Source: Chloroflexota bacterium (GTDB lineage Bacteria > Chloroflexota > Limnocylindria > Limnocylindrales > CSP1-4). From it: DNA of 64,000 nt. The DNA lies in assembly GCA_021802825.1 (NCBI GenBank), contig JAJZRG010000014.1, forward strand, positions 1 through 64,000, in the 5' to 3' direction. Positions 25,180 to 34,667 of this stretch are shown piece by piece. The notes beneath the pieces are model-generated. The model had not been told where the DNA came from. It did not search any database and saw only the letters and a list, made by a program, of their open reading frames with translations. A program made the position numbers and the translations under genes. Positions within the stretch are counted from its first letter, which is position 1. The number at the start of each line of letters is the position of its first letter.

Positions 25180-27015
25180 TCAGGAAGCGCCCTGCTCCGC
25201 GTCGCTTGCCTGCGCGTCGAGGCGGTCCGCCAGCCAGCGCATGCCCCCAGGCGCCAGCCGCGCACCGGCCTCGAGCGCTGCCCGCGACGCCAGGACATCC
25301 ATGGGGTCGAGGGCAACGAGCCAGGCCTCCGCGCCCGCCGCCGATCGCCGCTTCCACGCCTCGAGAACCAGCCACTCGAGCTGACGCCGGCGGAGCTCGT
25401 CGCGCTGGGCGCGCAGACGCCGCCGCGCGAGGGCCGCGCGTGGACGGAGCAGCAGCCGCAGCGGCCGCGCCACCACGGTCGGCAGGCCCGCCAAGCGTGG
25501 GCCGGCGAGCCTCGACATCTCAAGGTCGAACGGTCCGTCCGGGTCCACCGCCACCAGCGAGCCGACCCCTCCAGCGCCGCCGGGCGAGGCGCCCCGCGCC
25601 CGAATGGTCAGCACGGTCAGGTCGGAACGCTCCTGCCAGGAGAGCTGCGTCAGCCGGCGGTCGAGCAGGCCTCGCTGGGTCCCGACGAGCAGAAACGTAG
25701 CGCCGGGGGGCGGGCCGGTCCGCGCGGGCCCCGAGGCGGTCACGGGGACCGCTCGACCGACCGCCCCTTCCCCGGACCCCGTGGGCAGACGGTCCGTGCT
25801 GAGCCCGTCGTACAGGCGGCGGTAGGCAGCAGCCACGCGGGGAGGGCTGAAGCGCTCGTCGATTGAGCGGCGCATGCCAGCCGGGTCGAAATCGCCTCGC
25901 CGGGCGAGGACGTCCTCCACCGCCCGAGCGAGGTCCACCGGGTCGTGGCTCGCGGCGATGGTCCCGAGCGCTCCATCGAGCCCGATGACGTCCTCGGCAC
26001 CGCCCGAGGGAGTGGCCGCCACCGGCAGACCCGACGCGGCGGCCTCCGCTGCGACCACGCCGAACGTCTCTGCGGGGCTGGGGTGGACGAACACCGCAGC
26101 GCGTGCCATCGCCGCTGCCACGCCCGCCCGATCAGCTGGGCCCTCGAATGCCAGGCGGTCGGCGATCCCCAGCTCCATCGCCAGGGCGATCCAGTGCGCC
26201 TCGATCTCGAGCGTCGGCGCACGGCCGATCAGCCGCAGGCGAAGCTCCGGGTGGTCGGCGGCAAGCCGAGCCATTGCTGCAAGCAGCACGTCGGTGCCCT
26301 TCTTCTCGCTTCGCTCGCCCACGAAGAGCAGTTCGCCGGGGTCGCGCGCCGCAGCACCAGTCGGCGTGAAGGCTGGCGTGTCCACGACGTTCCCGATGAC
26401 CTGGATCAAGCCCGCGTCGACGCCCAGGGCCGCGGCGAGCCCGCGGGCGGTGGCATGGCTGACCGCCACCAGACGGGTGTTGCCCTCGAGGAGCCGCCGA
26501 TAGGCCGCGGCCAGCGCCGGATCCCTCGTGATCGAGCGGACAGCGTCGGAGGCGTGCTCGGTGACCACCAGCGGGACGCCCAGCCGGGCCGCGATTCCCG
26601 CAGCCACGAGGCCATCCGGCACGCCCGTGTGGGCGTGGACCAGGTCGATCGGCCAGCGCTCGGCAAGCGCCTCGACGAACGGCTCGAGGAGCGCCGCGTG
26701 GGCGCGCACGCGGTCGCGCCATCCCGAGCGCTCCGCGTCGTCCACCTCGGGCAGGCGCGCCACGGCGGCACCGGCGCCCCAAGAGGCGGGGCGGTTGAGC
26801 GACTCGGGAGCGGTGACGGCCGAGCGCCACGTCGCCACTGCCCGCTCGAGCTCGAGATCGGTGAGCCGGCGTCCGCGGAGGAGGGCCGCGTCCCAGGACG
26901 CAACCACCACCTCGGCGTTCGTGGCGGTGAGCGCGCGGACGAGATCGGCGACGAAGGCGCCCCGGAAGGGCGCGTCATGGGACGGGTACCACCGTGAGAC
27001 CGTGAGGACGTGCAT
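25180..27015 (-). CDS. Glycosyltransferase GT4-type with extra C-terminal domain
   Basis: In this 611-residue protein, residues 1-400 are a complete GT-B glycosyltransferase: MHVLTVSRWYPSHDAPFRG, DLVHAHTGVPDGLVAAGIAARLGVPLVVTEH, LIQVIGNVVDTPAF, ELLFVGERSEKKGTDVLLAAM, FVHPSPAETFGVVAAEAAASGLPVAATPSGG (donor-binding E in SPAETFG). The remaining 190 residues form a separate region with ATFLLVGTQRGLLDRRLTQLSW and an Arg-rich helix (RLRAQRDELRRRQLEWLVLEAW). I cannot assign it; it could be a membrane-associated partner domain. ATG 27015 lies eight bases after the upstream gene's stop, so it is the last gene of the long leftward glycan operon. Confidence 0.85.
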   Translation of the reverse strand: MHVLTVSRWYPSHDAPFRGAFVADLVRALTATNAEVVVASWDAALLRGRRLTDLELERAVATWRSAVTAPESLNRPASWGAGAAVARLPEVDDAERSGWRDRVRAHAALLEPFVEALAERWPIDLVHAHTGVPDGLVAAGIAARLGVPLVVTEHASDAVRSITRDPALAAAYRRLLEGNTRLVAVSHATARGLAAALGVDAGLIQVIGNVVDTPAFTPTGAAARDPGELLFVGERSEKKGTDVLLAAMARLAADHPELRLRLIGRAPTLEIEAHWIALAMELGIADRLAFEGPADRAGVAAAMARAAVFVHPSPAETFGVVAAEAAASGLPVAATPSGGAEDVIGLDGALGTIAASHDPVDLARAVEDVLARRGDFDPAGMRRSIDERFSPPRVAAAYRRLYDGLSTDRLPTGSGEGAVGRAVPVTASGPARTGPPPGATFLLVGTQRGLLDRRLTQLSWQERSDLTVLTIRARGASPGGAGGVGSLVAVDPDGPFDLEMSRLAGPRLAGLPTVVARPLRLLLRPRAALARRRLRAQRDELRRRQLEWLVLEAWKRRSAAGAEAWLVALDPMDVLASRAALEAGARLAPGGMRWLADRLDAQASDAEQGAS

Positions 27016-27022
27016 CGCCAGG

Positions 27023-28291
27023 CTAGACCTCCAGGCGCCCGAGCGCCGCCAGATACGGCACCACCGCCACTTCCCAGGAGTACTTCGTCCCAGAGACCTC
27101 GAGGCACCGCTCGCGCATCGTGGCGCGCTCTTCGTCCGGCGCCTCGAGGATCGACCGCAGCGCCGCTGCCAAGTCGTCAACGCTTGCTGGATCGGCCACC
27201 GCGCCCAGCCGCTCGCGCTCGGTGATCTCGCGCATGACCACCAGATCGCAGCCCACCACGACGGGTGTGCCGGCGGTGATCGATTCCCAGAACTTGTTGG
27301 GCGTCGAGAGCCGCTGGTTGAGCGAGTTGGCCGGCACCGCGATCACCGACGCGTCCGCGGACGACGTCCAGGCCGGCACGGCGTCAGGGTGGACGGGCGG
27401 GAGCGTGTAGTGGTGCCCGGCGTAGCGCGGATCGGCGTCGCGGGCGCGAAGGCGATCCTCCCAGGCGCCGAAGCCCAGCAGCACCAGTGCGGCGTCGTGG
27501 AGGCGGAGCACGGCCTCCGCCGCAGCGTCCAGACCCCGCTCGCGACCGAGCCGACCGAGGAACAGCACGATGCGGCGCTCGGGCGGGATGCCCGTCGCCT
27601 CTCGGATGAGGTCTGGGCGGGGTACCGGGACGGACCAGCGGGGCTGGCAGTTGAGCAGAACCACGGGGCGCCGTGCGAGGCGCCACTCGCGTTCGAGGTG
27701 CTCGGCGATCGGGTCGTTGACCGTCACCACGAGGTCGGCCTGGCGCACCCAGCGCCGCTCTCGCCACTTCCAGACCGCCAGCGCGGGGCGCGGGACGCCC
27801 GCAACGTTGTTCGACTCGAGGATCACGTCGATCACGTCGTAGACGACGCGGCCCGCGAACCCCTGGCTCCTGGCCCGGGCCGCGAGCCGCAGGGCGACCG
27901 GGATCGTGAGGATGCCGAATGCGTGGTACAGGTCGGCGGGCGGCAACTCCGCATCGAGCGCCGCCCACCAGGCGCGGACATGGACCGGCCAGGCGAGCAG
28001 CTTCACGGCGACGGCGGCCCAGCGTGAGAGCCGGCCGGGCAGGCCGGCGCGCGCCGACGTGGCCGTGTCGGTCCTCCAGCGCGCCCACAGGCCCCGCGGC
28101 CGATAACGGCGCACACGCACCCCGGCGTCGTCCTCCAAGGCCGGGTGGCGGCCGTCATCGACCGCGGCGATCTCGACGTCCCAGCCCGCTGCCCTGAGGC
28201 TGCGCGCCACACGGAGCCCGCGCGAGTACGGGCTGGCCGCATTCGCGACGAGCAGCACGGCTCGACGTGCCGCCACGCCGCTCGCTACCAC
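27023..28291 (-). CDS. Glycosyltransferase GT4-type, trio member 1
   Basis: This 422-residue GT-B protein has LLVANAASPYSRGLRVARSL, DLYHAFGILTIPVALRLAAR, VVYDVIDVILES, ADLVVTVNDPIAEHLERE, IVLFLGRLGRERGLDAAAEA and LNQRLSTPNKFWESITAGTPVVVG. The TPNKxxE motif replaces the commoner EGxP form and is shared with the next two upstream genes, which also share the YDxxD...VTVND pattern, so the three arose by duplication. GTG 28291 (overlapping the upstream stop by seven bases) or GTG 28276 may be the start. Sugar specificity is unknown. Confidence 0.82.
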   Translation of the reverse strand: MVASGVAARRAVLLVANAASPYSRGLRVARSLRAAGWDVEIAAVDDGRHPALEDDAGVRVRRYRPRGLWARWRTDTATSARAGLPGRLSRWAAVAVKLLAWPVHVRAWWAALDAELPPADLYHAFGILTIPVALRLAARARSQGFAGRVVYDVIDVILESNNVAGVPRPALAVWKWRERRWVRQADLVVTVNDPIAEHLEREWRLARRPVVLLNCQPRWSVPVPRPDLIREATGIPPERRIVLFLGRLGRERGLDAAAEAVLRLHDAALVLLGFGAWEDRLRARDADPRYAGHHYTLPPVHPDAVPAWTSSADASVIAVPANSLNQRLSTPNKFWESITAGTPVVVGCDLVVMREITERERLGAVADPASVDDLAAALRSILEAPDEERATMRERCLEVSGTKYSWEVAVVPYLAALGRLEV

Positions 28292-29649
28292 GGCTTCCCG
28301 GTTAGCTGGGTGTAGAGATCGAGCAGCTTGTCCATCTGCGTCTCCCAGTTGTACTCCGCGTGGGCGGCGGCCAACCCGCGCGCCGCCATCGCCGCGCCAC
28401 CGTCCGGGGCATCGACCACGTCGCGGATCGCCGCCGCGAGGGACGCCGGGTCGGTCGGGTCGCACAGGACTCCGCATCCCACCGCGCGGACGATGTCGGC
28501 CATCCCGGGCAGGTCCGACGCGACGACCGGCACCCCGGCCGCCATCGCCTCGAGCAGCTTGTTGGGCGTGGTGAGGCGGTGGTTGAGCGTCGTGGGCTGG
28601 ATCGGCATCGCGACGACGTCCGCTGCCGCTACCCAGTCGAGGAGCTCCGTGGGCGGCACCGCGTCGAGCACCCGAACCCTGTCGGCCATGCCCGGCATTG
28701 CCGCCGCCTGCTCGATGGTCGACCGCAGGGAGCCGTAGCCGAGCAGGACGAGCGTCGCGTTGGGCACCTGGGGCACCGCTTCGATGAGCTGCTCGATCCC
28801 GCGGTCCCGCGAGAACCCGCCCTGGTACAGCACGACGCGGCGGTCCGGGGGGAGGCCCAGCCGCTCGTGGAAGCGGCGCCACTTGGGCCGGCTGGGGGCG
28901 TAGCGGAAGGAGCAGTTGAGCACGATCTCGGGCAGGGGCAGCCCCCACCGCCGGGCCATGACCTCCGCGTAGGGCAGGTTCACGGTGACGACACGGTCGA
29001 CGCGTCGGGCCCATCGCCGCTCAGCCGCGCCGACCACGCGTCGCACTGGGCCCGGCAGGCGGGCGAGGTTGCCGGCATCGACATAGATGTCGCGTGCGTC
29101 GTACACGACCCGCGCGCCGGCATGGCGGCGGGCGAGCCCCAGGGCCACCGGCACGCCCATGTACGCCATGCCGTGGTAGAGGTCGGCGCCCTCGTCAATG
29201 GCTCGGCTCGCCTGGGACTGCGAGCGGACGACGAGCGCCATAGCGGTGATGCGCCGCAGGACTCCGCCCAGCCTCATGGCGCTGCCCAGGATCGAACGGC
29301 GTCGACCGCCGCCAGCGGGTCGCGCGAGCCCCGCATCCCCGCGCGCGCCGGGCTCTGGGCCGCGCACCATGACGCCCGCGGCGCCGGCACCTGGACGCGG
29401 GCGGACCAGCCGGCGGATCGCGGCGGGCAGCGGCAGGCCGTCCACGGCCCCGGTCTCGACGCGCCGGATCCGGTACCCGCCGGGATGGGTCTCCTCGGCT
29501 GGTGTGCCGGGCCCGAGGCGGGCGAGGACCGTGACGGTGTGGCCGCGCGCCGCGAGCGCGCTCGCGATCCGGTAGGTGCGCGAGTCGAACTCGCCCGTCG
29601 AGGGCAGGACGATCGTCGCCCGCTGCGGGACGGCCGGCGGACGCGTCAT
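28285..29649 (-). CDS. Glycosyltransferase GT4-type, trio member 2
   Basis: This 454-residue GT-B protein has FDSRTYRIASALAARGHTVTVLA, DLYHGMAYMGVPVALGLARR, RVVYDARDIYVDAGN, DRVVTVNLPYAEVMA, RVVLYQGGFSRDRGIEQLIEAV, NATLVLLGYGSLR and LNHRLTTPNKLLEAMAAGVPVVASD. An inserted Pro/Gly/Arg-rich loop of about 50 residues (82-130, PRPGAGAAGVMVRGPEPG) in the N-terminal domain is not seen in its two paralogues and may be disordered. ATG overlaps the upstream gene's stop (ATGA). It likely adds one sugar of the repeating unit. Confidence 0.85.
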   Translation of the reverse strand: MTRPPAVPQRATIVLPSTGEFDSRTYRIASALAARGHTVTVLARLGPGTPAEETHPGGYRIRRVETGAVDGLPLPAAIRRLVRPRPGAGAAGVMVRGPEPGARGDAGLARPAGGGRRRSILGSAMRLGGVLRRITAMALVVRSQSQASRAIDEGADLYHGMAYMGVPVALGLARRHAGARVVYDARDIYVDAGNLARLPGPVRRVVGAAERRWARRVDRVVTVNLPYAEVMARRWGLPLPEIVLNCSFRYAPSRPKWRRFHERLGLPPDRRVVLYQGGFSRDRGIEQLIEAVPQVPNATLVLLGYGSLRSTIEQAAAMPGMADRVRVLDAVPPTELLDWVAAADVVAMPIQPTTLNHRLTTPNKLLEAMAAGVPVVASDLPGMADIVRAVGCGVLCDPTDPASLAAAIRDVVDAPDGGAAMAARGLAAAHAEYNWETQMDKLLDLYTQLTGKPW

Positions 29650-31052
29650 GCCGGGCTGGTCCCGCCCGTGAAGCGCGCGTACAGGGCGACGAGCTTGGCC
29701 GACTCACGCTCCCAGTTCCAGCGGTCGTGGGCAGCGGCGAGGCACCGGGCGCGCAGTCGGAGCCGCTCGTCCTCGGGGGCGTCGAGCACGCGCCGGATCG
29801 CGGCGGCAATGGAGACCGGATCCGCGGGATCGCAGACCTCGCCCAGCGGGCCCTCCGGGTTGTCCAGCACGACGCGGTGGAGGTCGGGGAAGTCCGAGGC
29901 GACCACGGGCACGCCCGCCGCCAGCGACTCAAACAGTTTGTTGGGCGTGGAGAGGTAGTGGTTGAGCGTACTGCGCTGGAGGGCCATGACGTCCACATCG
30001 GCACCTGCCACCCAGGCGACCAGTTCGTCGGGCGGGACGGCCTCGACGACGTGGAGCCGCCCGCCGAAGCGCGCCTCCGCGGCCATCCTGCCCAGGTCAG
30101 CGCGCATGCTGCCGTACCCGAGGTAGGCGGCGTGGACATGCTCCATGCCCGGGACGAGGATCGCCTCCGCAAGCTCCTCCAGACCCCGGTGGGCGGAGAA
30201 GCCGCCGTGGTAGAGCGCGAGCGGGGCTCCGGCGGGGATCCCGGCCGCGGGCCGCAGGTGATCAGCGAGATCCAGCGGCGGCGTCCAGCGTGGCGGGCAG
30301 TTGTGCACCACCGTGACGTCGCTCACGCCCAACCGCGTCCGGAGCTCACCCGCCAACGCGTCATTGACTGTGACGACCCCGGCGGCACCCGCGGCCCAGC
30401 GCCGCTCCAGACGGGCAAAGAACCGCTTGATCCAGCGGGGCCGCCCGGCGTTGGTCCCCGACTCGAGGAAGATCTCATGGCTGTCGTACACGACGAGGCC
30501 GCCGTGCAGCCGCTGGGCGCCCACGGCCGCCGGCAGCCCGGTGAGATCATGGCCGTGGTACACGTCCGCGGGCCCCGCCGCCGCTGCGGCGCCCTTCGCC
30601 CAGCCCAGCGTGGCCCAGCGCCAGCGGACCAGCCAGTCGAGCAGCGACCCGCCTGGCGTGGTGCGCCGCCCGAGCGCGCGGCCGAGGAGGAAGAACGGCA
30701 GTCGGACGACGGACCACGGGATGGCCGCGAGCCCGACGCCGAGGCCGAGAAGCAGTTCGCCGACGCCGCCGGGGAGGGACTTCAACCCGCCCAGGATCCG
30801 CAGCGCAACCCAGCGGCCCAGACGCCACGGGTGCCGGATGAACGCCAGCAGGATCCGCCACCCGCCCGGGATCGGCACGCGGACGATCTTGACCCGACCG
30901 CGCTGCTCGGTGTCGCCGACGCGCGACGTCGGGTTGGTGGGCCTGCCGATGATGGTCACGTCGTGGCCCGCATCGGCGAGGGCCGCCGCCTCGCGGAGGA
31001 CGCGGGCGTCGGTTCGAACGTCGTTGTAGACGAACATGACGACGCGGGCCAT
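29646..31052 (-). CDS. Glycosyltransferase GT4-type, trio member 3
   Basis: This 468-residue protein has VVMFVYNDVRTDARVLREAAAL, a hydrophobic insertion (about 85-130, LLLGLGVGLAAIPWSVVRLPFFLLG) that may associate with the membrane, DVYHGHDLTGLPAAVGAQRL, VVYDSHEIFLES, VVTVNDALAGELRTR, ALYHGGFSAHRGLEELAEAI and LNHYLSTPNKLFESLAAGVPVVAS. It is paralogous to the next two genes downstream. ATG 31052 follows GAGG by seven bases. Twenty bases separate it from the epimerase gene upstream, in line with one long operon running from 36395 to 25180. Confidence 0.87.
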   Translation of the reverse strand: MARVVMFVYNDVRTDARVLREAAALADAGHDVTIIGRPTNPTSRVGDTEQRGRVKIVRVPIPGGWRILLAFIRHPWRLGRWVALRILGGLKSLPGGVGELLLGLGVGLAAIPWSVVRLPFFLLGRALGRRTTPGGSLLDWLVRWRWATLGWAKGAAAAAGPADVYHGHDLTGLPAAVGAQRLHGGLVVYDSHEIFLESGTNAGRPRWIKRFFARLERRWAAGAAGVVTVNDALAGELRTRLGVSDVTVVHNCPPRWTPPLDLADHLRPAAGIPAGAPLALYHGGFSAHRGLEELAEAILVPGMEHVHAAYLGYGSMRADLGRMAAEARFGGRLHVVEAVPPDELVAWVAGADVDVMALQRSTLNHYLSTPNKLFESLAAGVPVVASDFPDLHRVVLDNPEGPLGEVCDPADPVSIAAAIRRVLDAPEDERLRLRARCLAAAHDRWNWERESAKLVALYARFTGGTSPA

Positions 31053-31071
31053 CAGCCCGCCTCGGAGGTCG

Positions 31072-32181
31072 TCACGCCGCCCCCTCGAGCGCAGCGGCGA
31101 TCGCCGTGCCTGCGCCGGCCGGCGCCAGGTCGAAGCCGGATGCGCGCTCCGCGGCGAGCCTCGGGGCATCGGCGGTCGGCGCGAGCCGTGCGAGCTCGGC
31201 GGAAGCCCGCCCGCGGTCCAGCCCCACGACCACCATCTGCCCGCCAGACTCGGCCACGGCCTCGACCCACTCGGTGCGGTCGCGCAGGATCAGGCACGGC
31301 GTCCGGAGCCAGGCTGCCTCGCGCTGGACGCCGCCGGAGTCGGTCAGGACCGCCGCGGCGTGGAGCTGGAGCGTGAGAGTGGTGCGGTAGCCCTGCGGCG
31401 CGATCACGCTGACGGCCGGGTCCAGCGTGAGGCCCGCCGTTTCGAGGGCGGCGCGCGTGCCGGGATGCAGCGCGAGGACCACTGGGCGGACCGCCGCCGC
31501 ATCGCCGAGGATGAACGCCCAGGCTCGCATCGCCGCTGGCTCGCGGTTCTCGGCGCGGTGCACGGTTGCAAAGGCGTAGCCGCCGGGCGTGAGGGGCAAG
31601 CCGAGGCCTGATGCGACGGCCGCCAGCGCCGCAGGGTCACGCGCCTGGCCGCCGACGCGCGACGCGAGGTCCTGCATGAGGTCGCCCACCTCGAGCACGC
31701 CGCTCGTGATGCCCTCCGCCGTCAGATTCGCGACCGCGGCGGGTGTTGGCGCGAACAGCCAGCGCGAGAGGTGGTCCGCCACCACGCGGTTGATCTCCTC
31801 GGGCATCCGCCGGTCGAACGAGCGCAGCCCGGCCTCGACGTGCGCCACCGCGATCCCCAGCTTCGACGCCGCCAGCGCCCCCACCAGCGTGGAGTTGGTG
31901 TCACCGTAAACGAGGACCGCGTCTGGGCGCTCGCCGACCAGGATCGGCTCGAGCGCGAGCAGCATCCGTGCGGTCTGCTCCGCGTGGCCGCCCCCGCCGA
32001 CGCCGAGCGAGTGGTCGGGCCGGGGCAGCGAGAGCTCGGCGAAGAAGGCGCCGGCCATCGCCTCGTCGTAGTGCTGCCCGGTGTCCACGAACACCTCGTC
32101 GTGGCGGGCGCGAAGGGCGGGCATCAGCGCCGCGGCCTTGATGAGCTGCGGGCGGGTACCGACGACGCTGACGATTCGCAC
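31072..32181 (-). CDS. UDP-N-acetylglucosamine 2-epimerase type (WecB/WbpI-like)
   Basis: This 369-residue non-hydrolysing epimerase starts (GTG) MRIVSVVGTRPQLIKAAALM, with VFVDTGQHYDEAMAGAFF, VLVYGDTNSTLVGALAASK, AHVEAGLRSFDRRMPEEINRVVADHLS, FATVHRAENRE, LHPGTRAAL and LTDSGGVQREAAWLRTPCLILRDRTEWVEAV. These include the family's catalytic Asp/Glu/His positions. It inverts C2 of a UDP-HexNAc. Next to WbpA/B/E/D-like genes it more likely acts as WbpI, turning UDP-GlcNAc(3NAc)A into UDP-ManNAc(3NAc)A, than as WecB; this is inferred from context. Confidence 0.92.
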   Translation of the reverse strand: MRIVSVVGTRPQLIKAAALMPALRARHDEVFVDTGQHYDEAMAGAFFAELSLPRPDHSLGVGGGGHAEQTARMLLALEPILVGERPDAVLVYGDTNSTLVGALAASKLGIAVAHVEAGLRSFDRRMPEEINRVVADHLSRWLFAPTPAAVANLTAEGITSGVLEVGDLMQDLASRVGGQARDPAALAAVASGLGLPLTPGGYAFATVHRAENREPAAMRAWAFILGDAAAVRPVVLALHPGTRAALETAGLTLDPAVSVIAPQGYRTTLTLQLHAAAVLTDSGGVQREAAWLRTPCLILRDRTEWVEAVAESGGQMVVVGLDRGRASAELARLAPTADAPRLAAERASGFDLAPAGAGTAIAAALEGAA

Positions 32182-32220
32182 GGTGCGACTCGACCTCGGT
32201 TTCGTGCCGGTGCCGGGTGG

Positions 32221-33648
32221 TCAGGCGCCCGCGCGGACGCGGGTGGCGGCCTGGACGCCCACGCCCAGATACGTCACGCCGCTGGGCAGCGCGAGCGTGC
32301 GCAGGCTGTTGCGCCCGTCGTAGACCACGGCAAGGTCCGGGAACCACGCCGGGTCGAGGGAGGAGAACTGCCTGTCCGCGGTCTGCGTCACGATGGCACG
32401 GTGCGGCCCGGGCTCGCCCCAGGCCCACGCCTTCGCGCCCAGCGCCTCGATCTCGGCCGGGGTCAGGAGCGGGTCGTAGGCCGACACCTCCGCGCCCGCG
32501 GCGAGCAGGTCGCGGATCAGCGGGATCGCCCGGCTGTACGCCAGCTCCTTGACGCCCTCGCGGTACGTGATGCCCAGCACCAGCACGGGCGCCCCGGCGA
32601 GGCCGCCCAGCAGCGCGCCGATGGCCTGGAGCGCGCGGTCCGTCTGGCCGTCGTTCACCTCACGCGCCGTCTCCACGATCCGCAGGCCAGGTGCCCGGGC
32701 GAGGAGGAGATGCGGGTAGACGGGGATGCAGTGCCCACCGACGCCGATGCCGGGCATGTGGATGTGGCTGTAGGGCTGGCTGTTGGCGGCGGCGATGACC
32801 TCGGTCACGTCGATGCCGTGCAGGTCGGCAACGCGGGCGAACTCGTTGGCCAGGCCGATGTTGACGTCGCGGTAGGTGGTGTCGGCGAGCTTGCTGAACT
32901 CGGCGGCCTCGGACGAGGACATCGCGACGACCTCGGCGTCGAGCACCGAGGCGTAGAACGCGGCCGCGCGGTCCGTGGAGGCGGGCGTGATCCCGCCGAC
33001 GAGCTTGGGGTACGCGGCGAGGTTCGCGAGCACGGCGCCGCTGAACAGGCGCTCGGGCGAGAACGCCACATGGAAGTCCCGGCCGGCCACAAGGCCGGAC
33101 GCGTGCTCCAGGCGGGGGGCGAATCGGCCGCGCGTGTCGCCGATGGGCAGCGTGGTCTCGAAGATGACGGTCGACCCGGCGTGGACGCCGGGCGCGATCG
33201 AGTCCAACGCGGGGTCCATGTACCGGTAGTCGGGCTGGTGATGCTCGTTGAGCATGACGGGCACGATGAGCACGACGACGTCGGCCTCGCGCGCCGCCTG
33301 CGCCGCGTCGAGGGTCGCCCGCAGCCGACCCTCCGCGTGCACGCGACCCACCATCTCCGCGAGGCCGGGCTCCTCGCCGACATGGCTCTGGCCGGAGTTG
33401 ATCGCCTCGACCACCGCGGGGTTCACGTCCACGGCGATGACCCGCCAGCCGTGGGTCGCGAACTGGGCCGCCAGCGGCAGACCCATCTTGCCGGCCCCCA
33501 CGACCGCGACCGTCCCGGCCGTCCCCTCCTCGCCGGTCCAGGGCGAGACGGAGCGCGCCGGCCTATGGGTGCACGGCTGCGGCGGCACGGTGATCGAGCC
33601 GCCGAGCATGGAGGCGCCCACCGAGGGGCGGGTGACGATGCGGCTCAT
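32221..33648 (-). CDS. UDP-N-acetylhexosamine 6-dehydrogenase (WbpA/WecC-like)
   Basis: This 475-residue nucleotide-sugar dehydrogenase has an NAD motif VAVVGAGKMGLPLAAQFA (about 47-64), TTLPIGDTRGRFAPRLE, VAFSPERLFSG, AEFSKLADTTYRDVNIGLANEFAR, catalytic Cys in GIGVGGHCIPVYP and VLVLGITYREGVKELAYS. It oxidises C6 of UDP-GlcNAc (WbpA) or UDP-ManNAc (WecC) in two NAD-dependent steps. A polar 45-residue N-terminal extension precedes the Rossmann fold. ATG 33648 overlaps the stop of the upstream oxidoreductase gene (ATGA). Context with WbpB/D/E-like genes favours the WbpA role. Confidence 0.92.
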   Translation of the reverse strand: MSRIVTRPSVGASMLGGSITVPPQPCTHRPARSVSPWTGEEGTAGTVAVVGAGKMGLPLAAQFATHGWRVIAVDVNPAVVEAINSGQSHVGEEPGLAEMVGRVHAEGRLRATLDAAQAAREADVVVLIVPVMLNEHHQPDYRYMDPALDSIAPGVHAGSTVIFETTLPIGDTRGRFAPRLEHASGLVAGRDFHVAFSPERLFSGAVLANLAAYPKLVGGITPASTDRAAAFYASVLDAEVVAMSSSEAAEFSKLADTTYRDVNIGLANEFARVADLHGIDVTEVIAAANSQPYSHIHMPGIGVGGHCIPVYPHLLLARAPGLRIVETAREVNDGQTDRALQAIGALLGGLAGAPVLVLGITYREGVKELAYSRAIPLIRDLLAAGAEVSAYDPLLTPAEIEALGAKAWAWGEPGPHRAIVTQTADRQFSSLDPAWFPDLAVVYDGRNSLRTLALPSGVTYLGVGVQAATRVRAGA

Positions 33649-34667
33649 GCGGGGGCGGCCTCCACGGTCAGGTCCACGGGGCGGACGCTCTCCGCGGCCT
33701 CGAGCAGCGCGGTCGCGATGCGCACCGCCCACGCGCCGTCCTCGCCGTCGACGTACGGGCGCTCCCCCGTGCGCGCGGCGCGCACGAACGCGTCGAGCTG
33801 CGCCTTGAGCGGCTCGTGGGTCTCGACGTCGATGTCCAGCACGTCGCCGGAGAACGTCGGTGCGTAGCCGGCGATGAGCTCGCCGTGGGCGAGGTCCGAC
33901 TTGGTGAAGGTGAGCTTCTGGGTCAGGTAGTCGAGCTCGAACATGCCCTCCTCGCCGATGACCACCAGTTGGCGGCGCTTGGCGGGGGTGAGCCAGTTCA
34001 CGTCCAGCATGCCGGTGGCGCCCGACGGGAAGTGGAGCAGGCCGAACAGGAGGTCCTCGTGCGTTGCGTGCTTGCGCTGCGCGAGCTCGGCATAGGCGCG
34101 GACAGGGCGCTCGCCGGCGACCCAGCTGAGCATGTCGGCATCGTGGGTGGCGAGGTCCACGGTCACGCCCACGTCGCGGATGCGCGCGGGGAACGGGCCG
34201 GCCCGTCGCGAGACGATGGCGTAGATCTTGGTCACCCAGCCCGCCCGCAGCAGCTCGCCCAACTTGAGGACCGCGGGGTTGTAGCGCTCGACATGGCCCA
34301 CCTGGACCGGGACGCCGGCCGCGCGCCCGGCCTCCACGATGCGCAGCGCCTCGTCATGCGTGGCCGCAAGCGGCTTCTCGACCAGGACCGGGAGCCCGCG
34401 CTCGATGGCGGCCAGCGCCAGCGGCACGTGCGCGGTGGTGGGCGCGGCGATCACGAGGGCGTCGATGTCCGCCTCGCGAATCATGGTCTGCGGGTCGTCG
34501 TACCCGGTGGCGCCGGTCTGCGCGGCGGCGGCCGCCAGCGCAGCGGGATCAAGGTCCGAGACCGCGGCGAGCGTCGTCTCGGGGTGCGTGGAGATGACCC
34601 GCAGGTGGTTGCGGCCCATCATCCCCAGGCCGACGAGCCCGACCCGCAGCCGCGGCGCCTCGCTCAT
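33645..34667 (-). CDS. Gfo/Idh/MocA oxidoreductase (WbpB-like)
   Basis: This 340-residue NAD-dependent sugar oxidoreductase has a Rossmann motif RVGLVGLGMMGRNHLRVIST, the conserved LPVLVEKPLAATHDEA (EKP motif) and VQVGHVERYNPAV, then a C-terminal alpha/beta domain with RDVGVTVDLATHDADML and SGATGMLDVNWLTPAKRRQLVV. In the WbpB pathway it oxidises C3 of UDP-GlcNAcA to the 3-keto sugar. It overlaps both neighbours by four bases (ATGA), so dehydrogenase, oxidoreductase and aminotransferase are translated as a chain, as expected for consecutive pathway steps. Confidence 0.92.
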   Translation of the reverse strand: MSEAPRLRVGLVGLGMMGRNHLRVISTHPETTLAAVSDLDPAALAAAAAQTGATGYDDPQTMIREADIDALVIAAPTTAHVPLALAAIERGLPVLVEKPLAATHDEALRIVEAGRAAGVPVQVGHVERYNPAVLKLGELLRAGWVTKIYAIVSRRAGPFPARIRDVGVTVDLATHDADMLSWVAGERPVRAYAELAQRKHATHEDLLFGLLHFPSGATGMLDVNWLTPAKRRQLVVIGEEGMFELDYLTQKLTFTKSDLAHGELIAGYAPTFSGDVLDIDVETHEPLKAQLDAFVRAARTGERPYVDGEDGAWAVRIATALLEAAESVRPVDLTVEAAPA

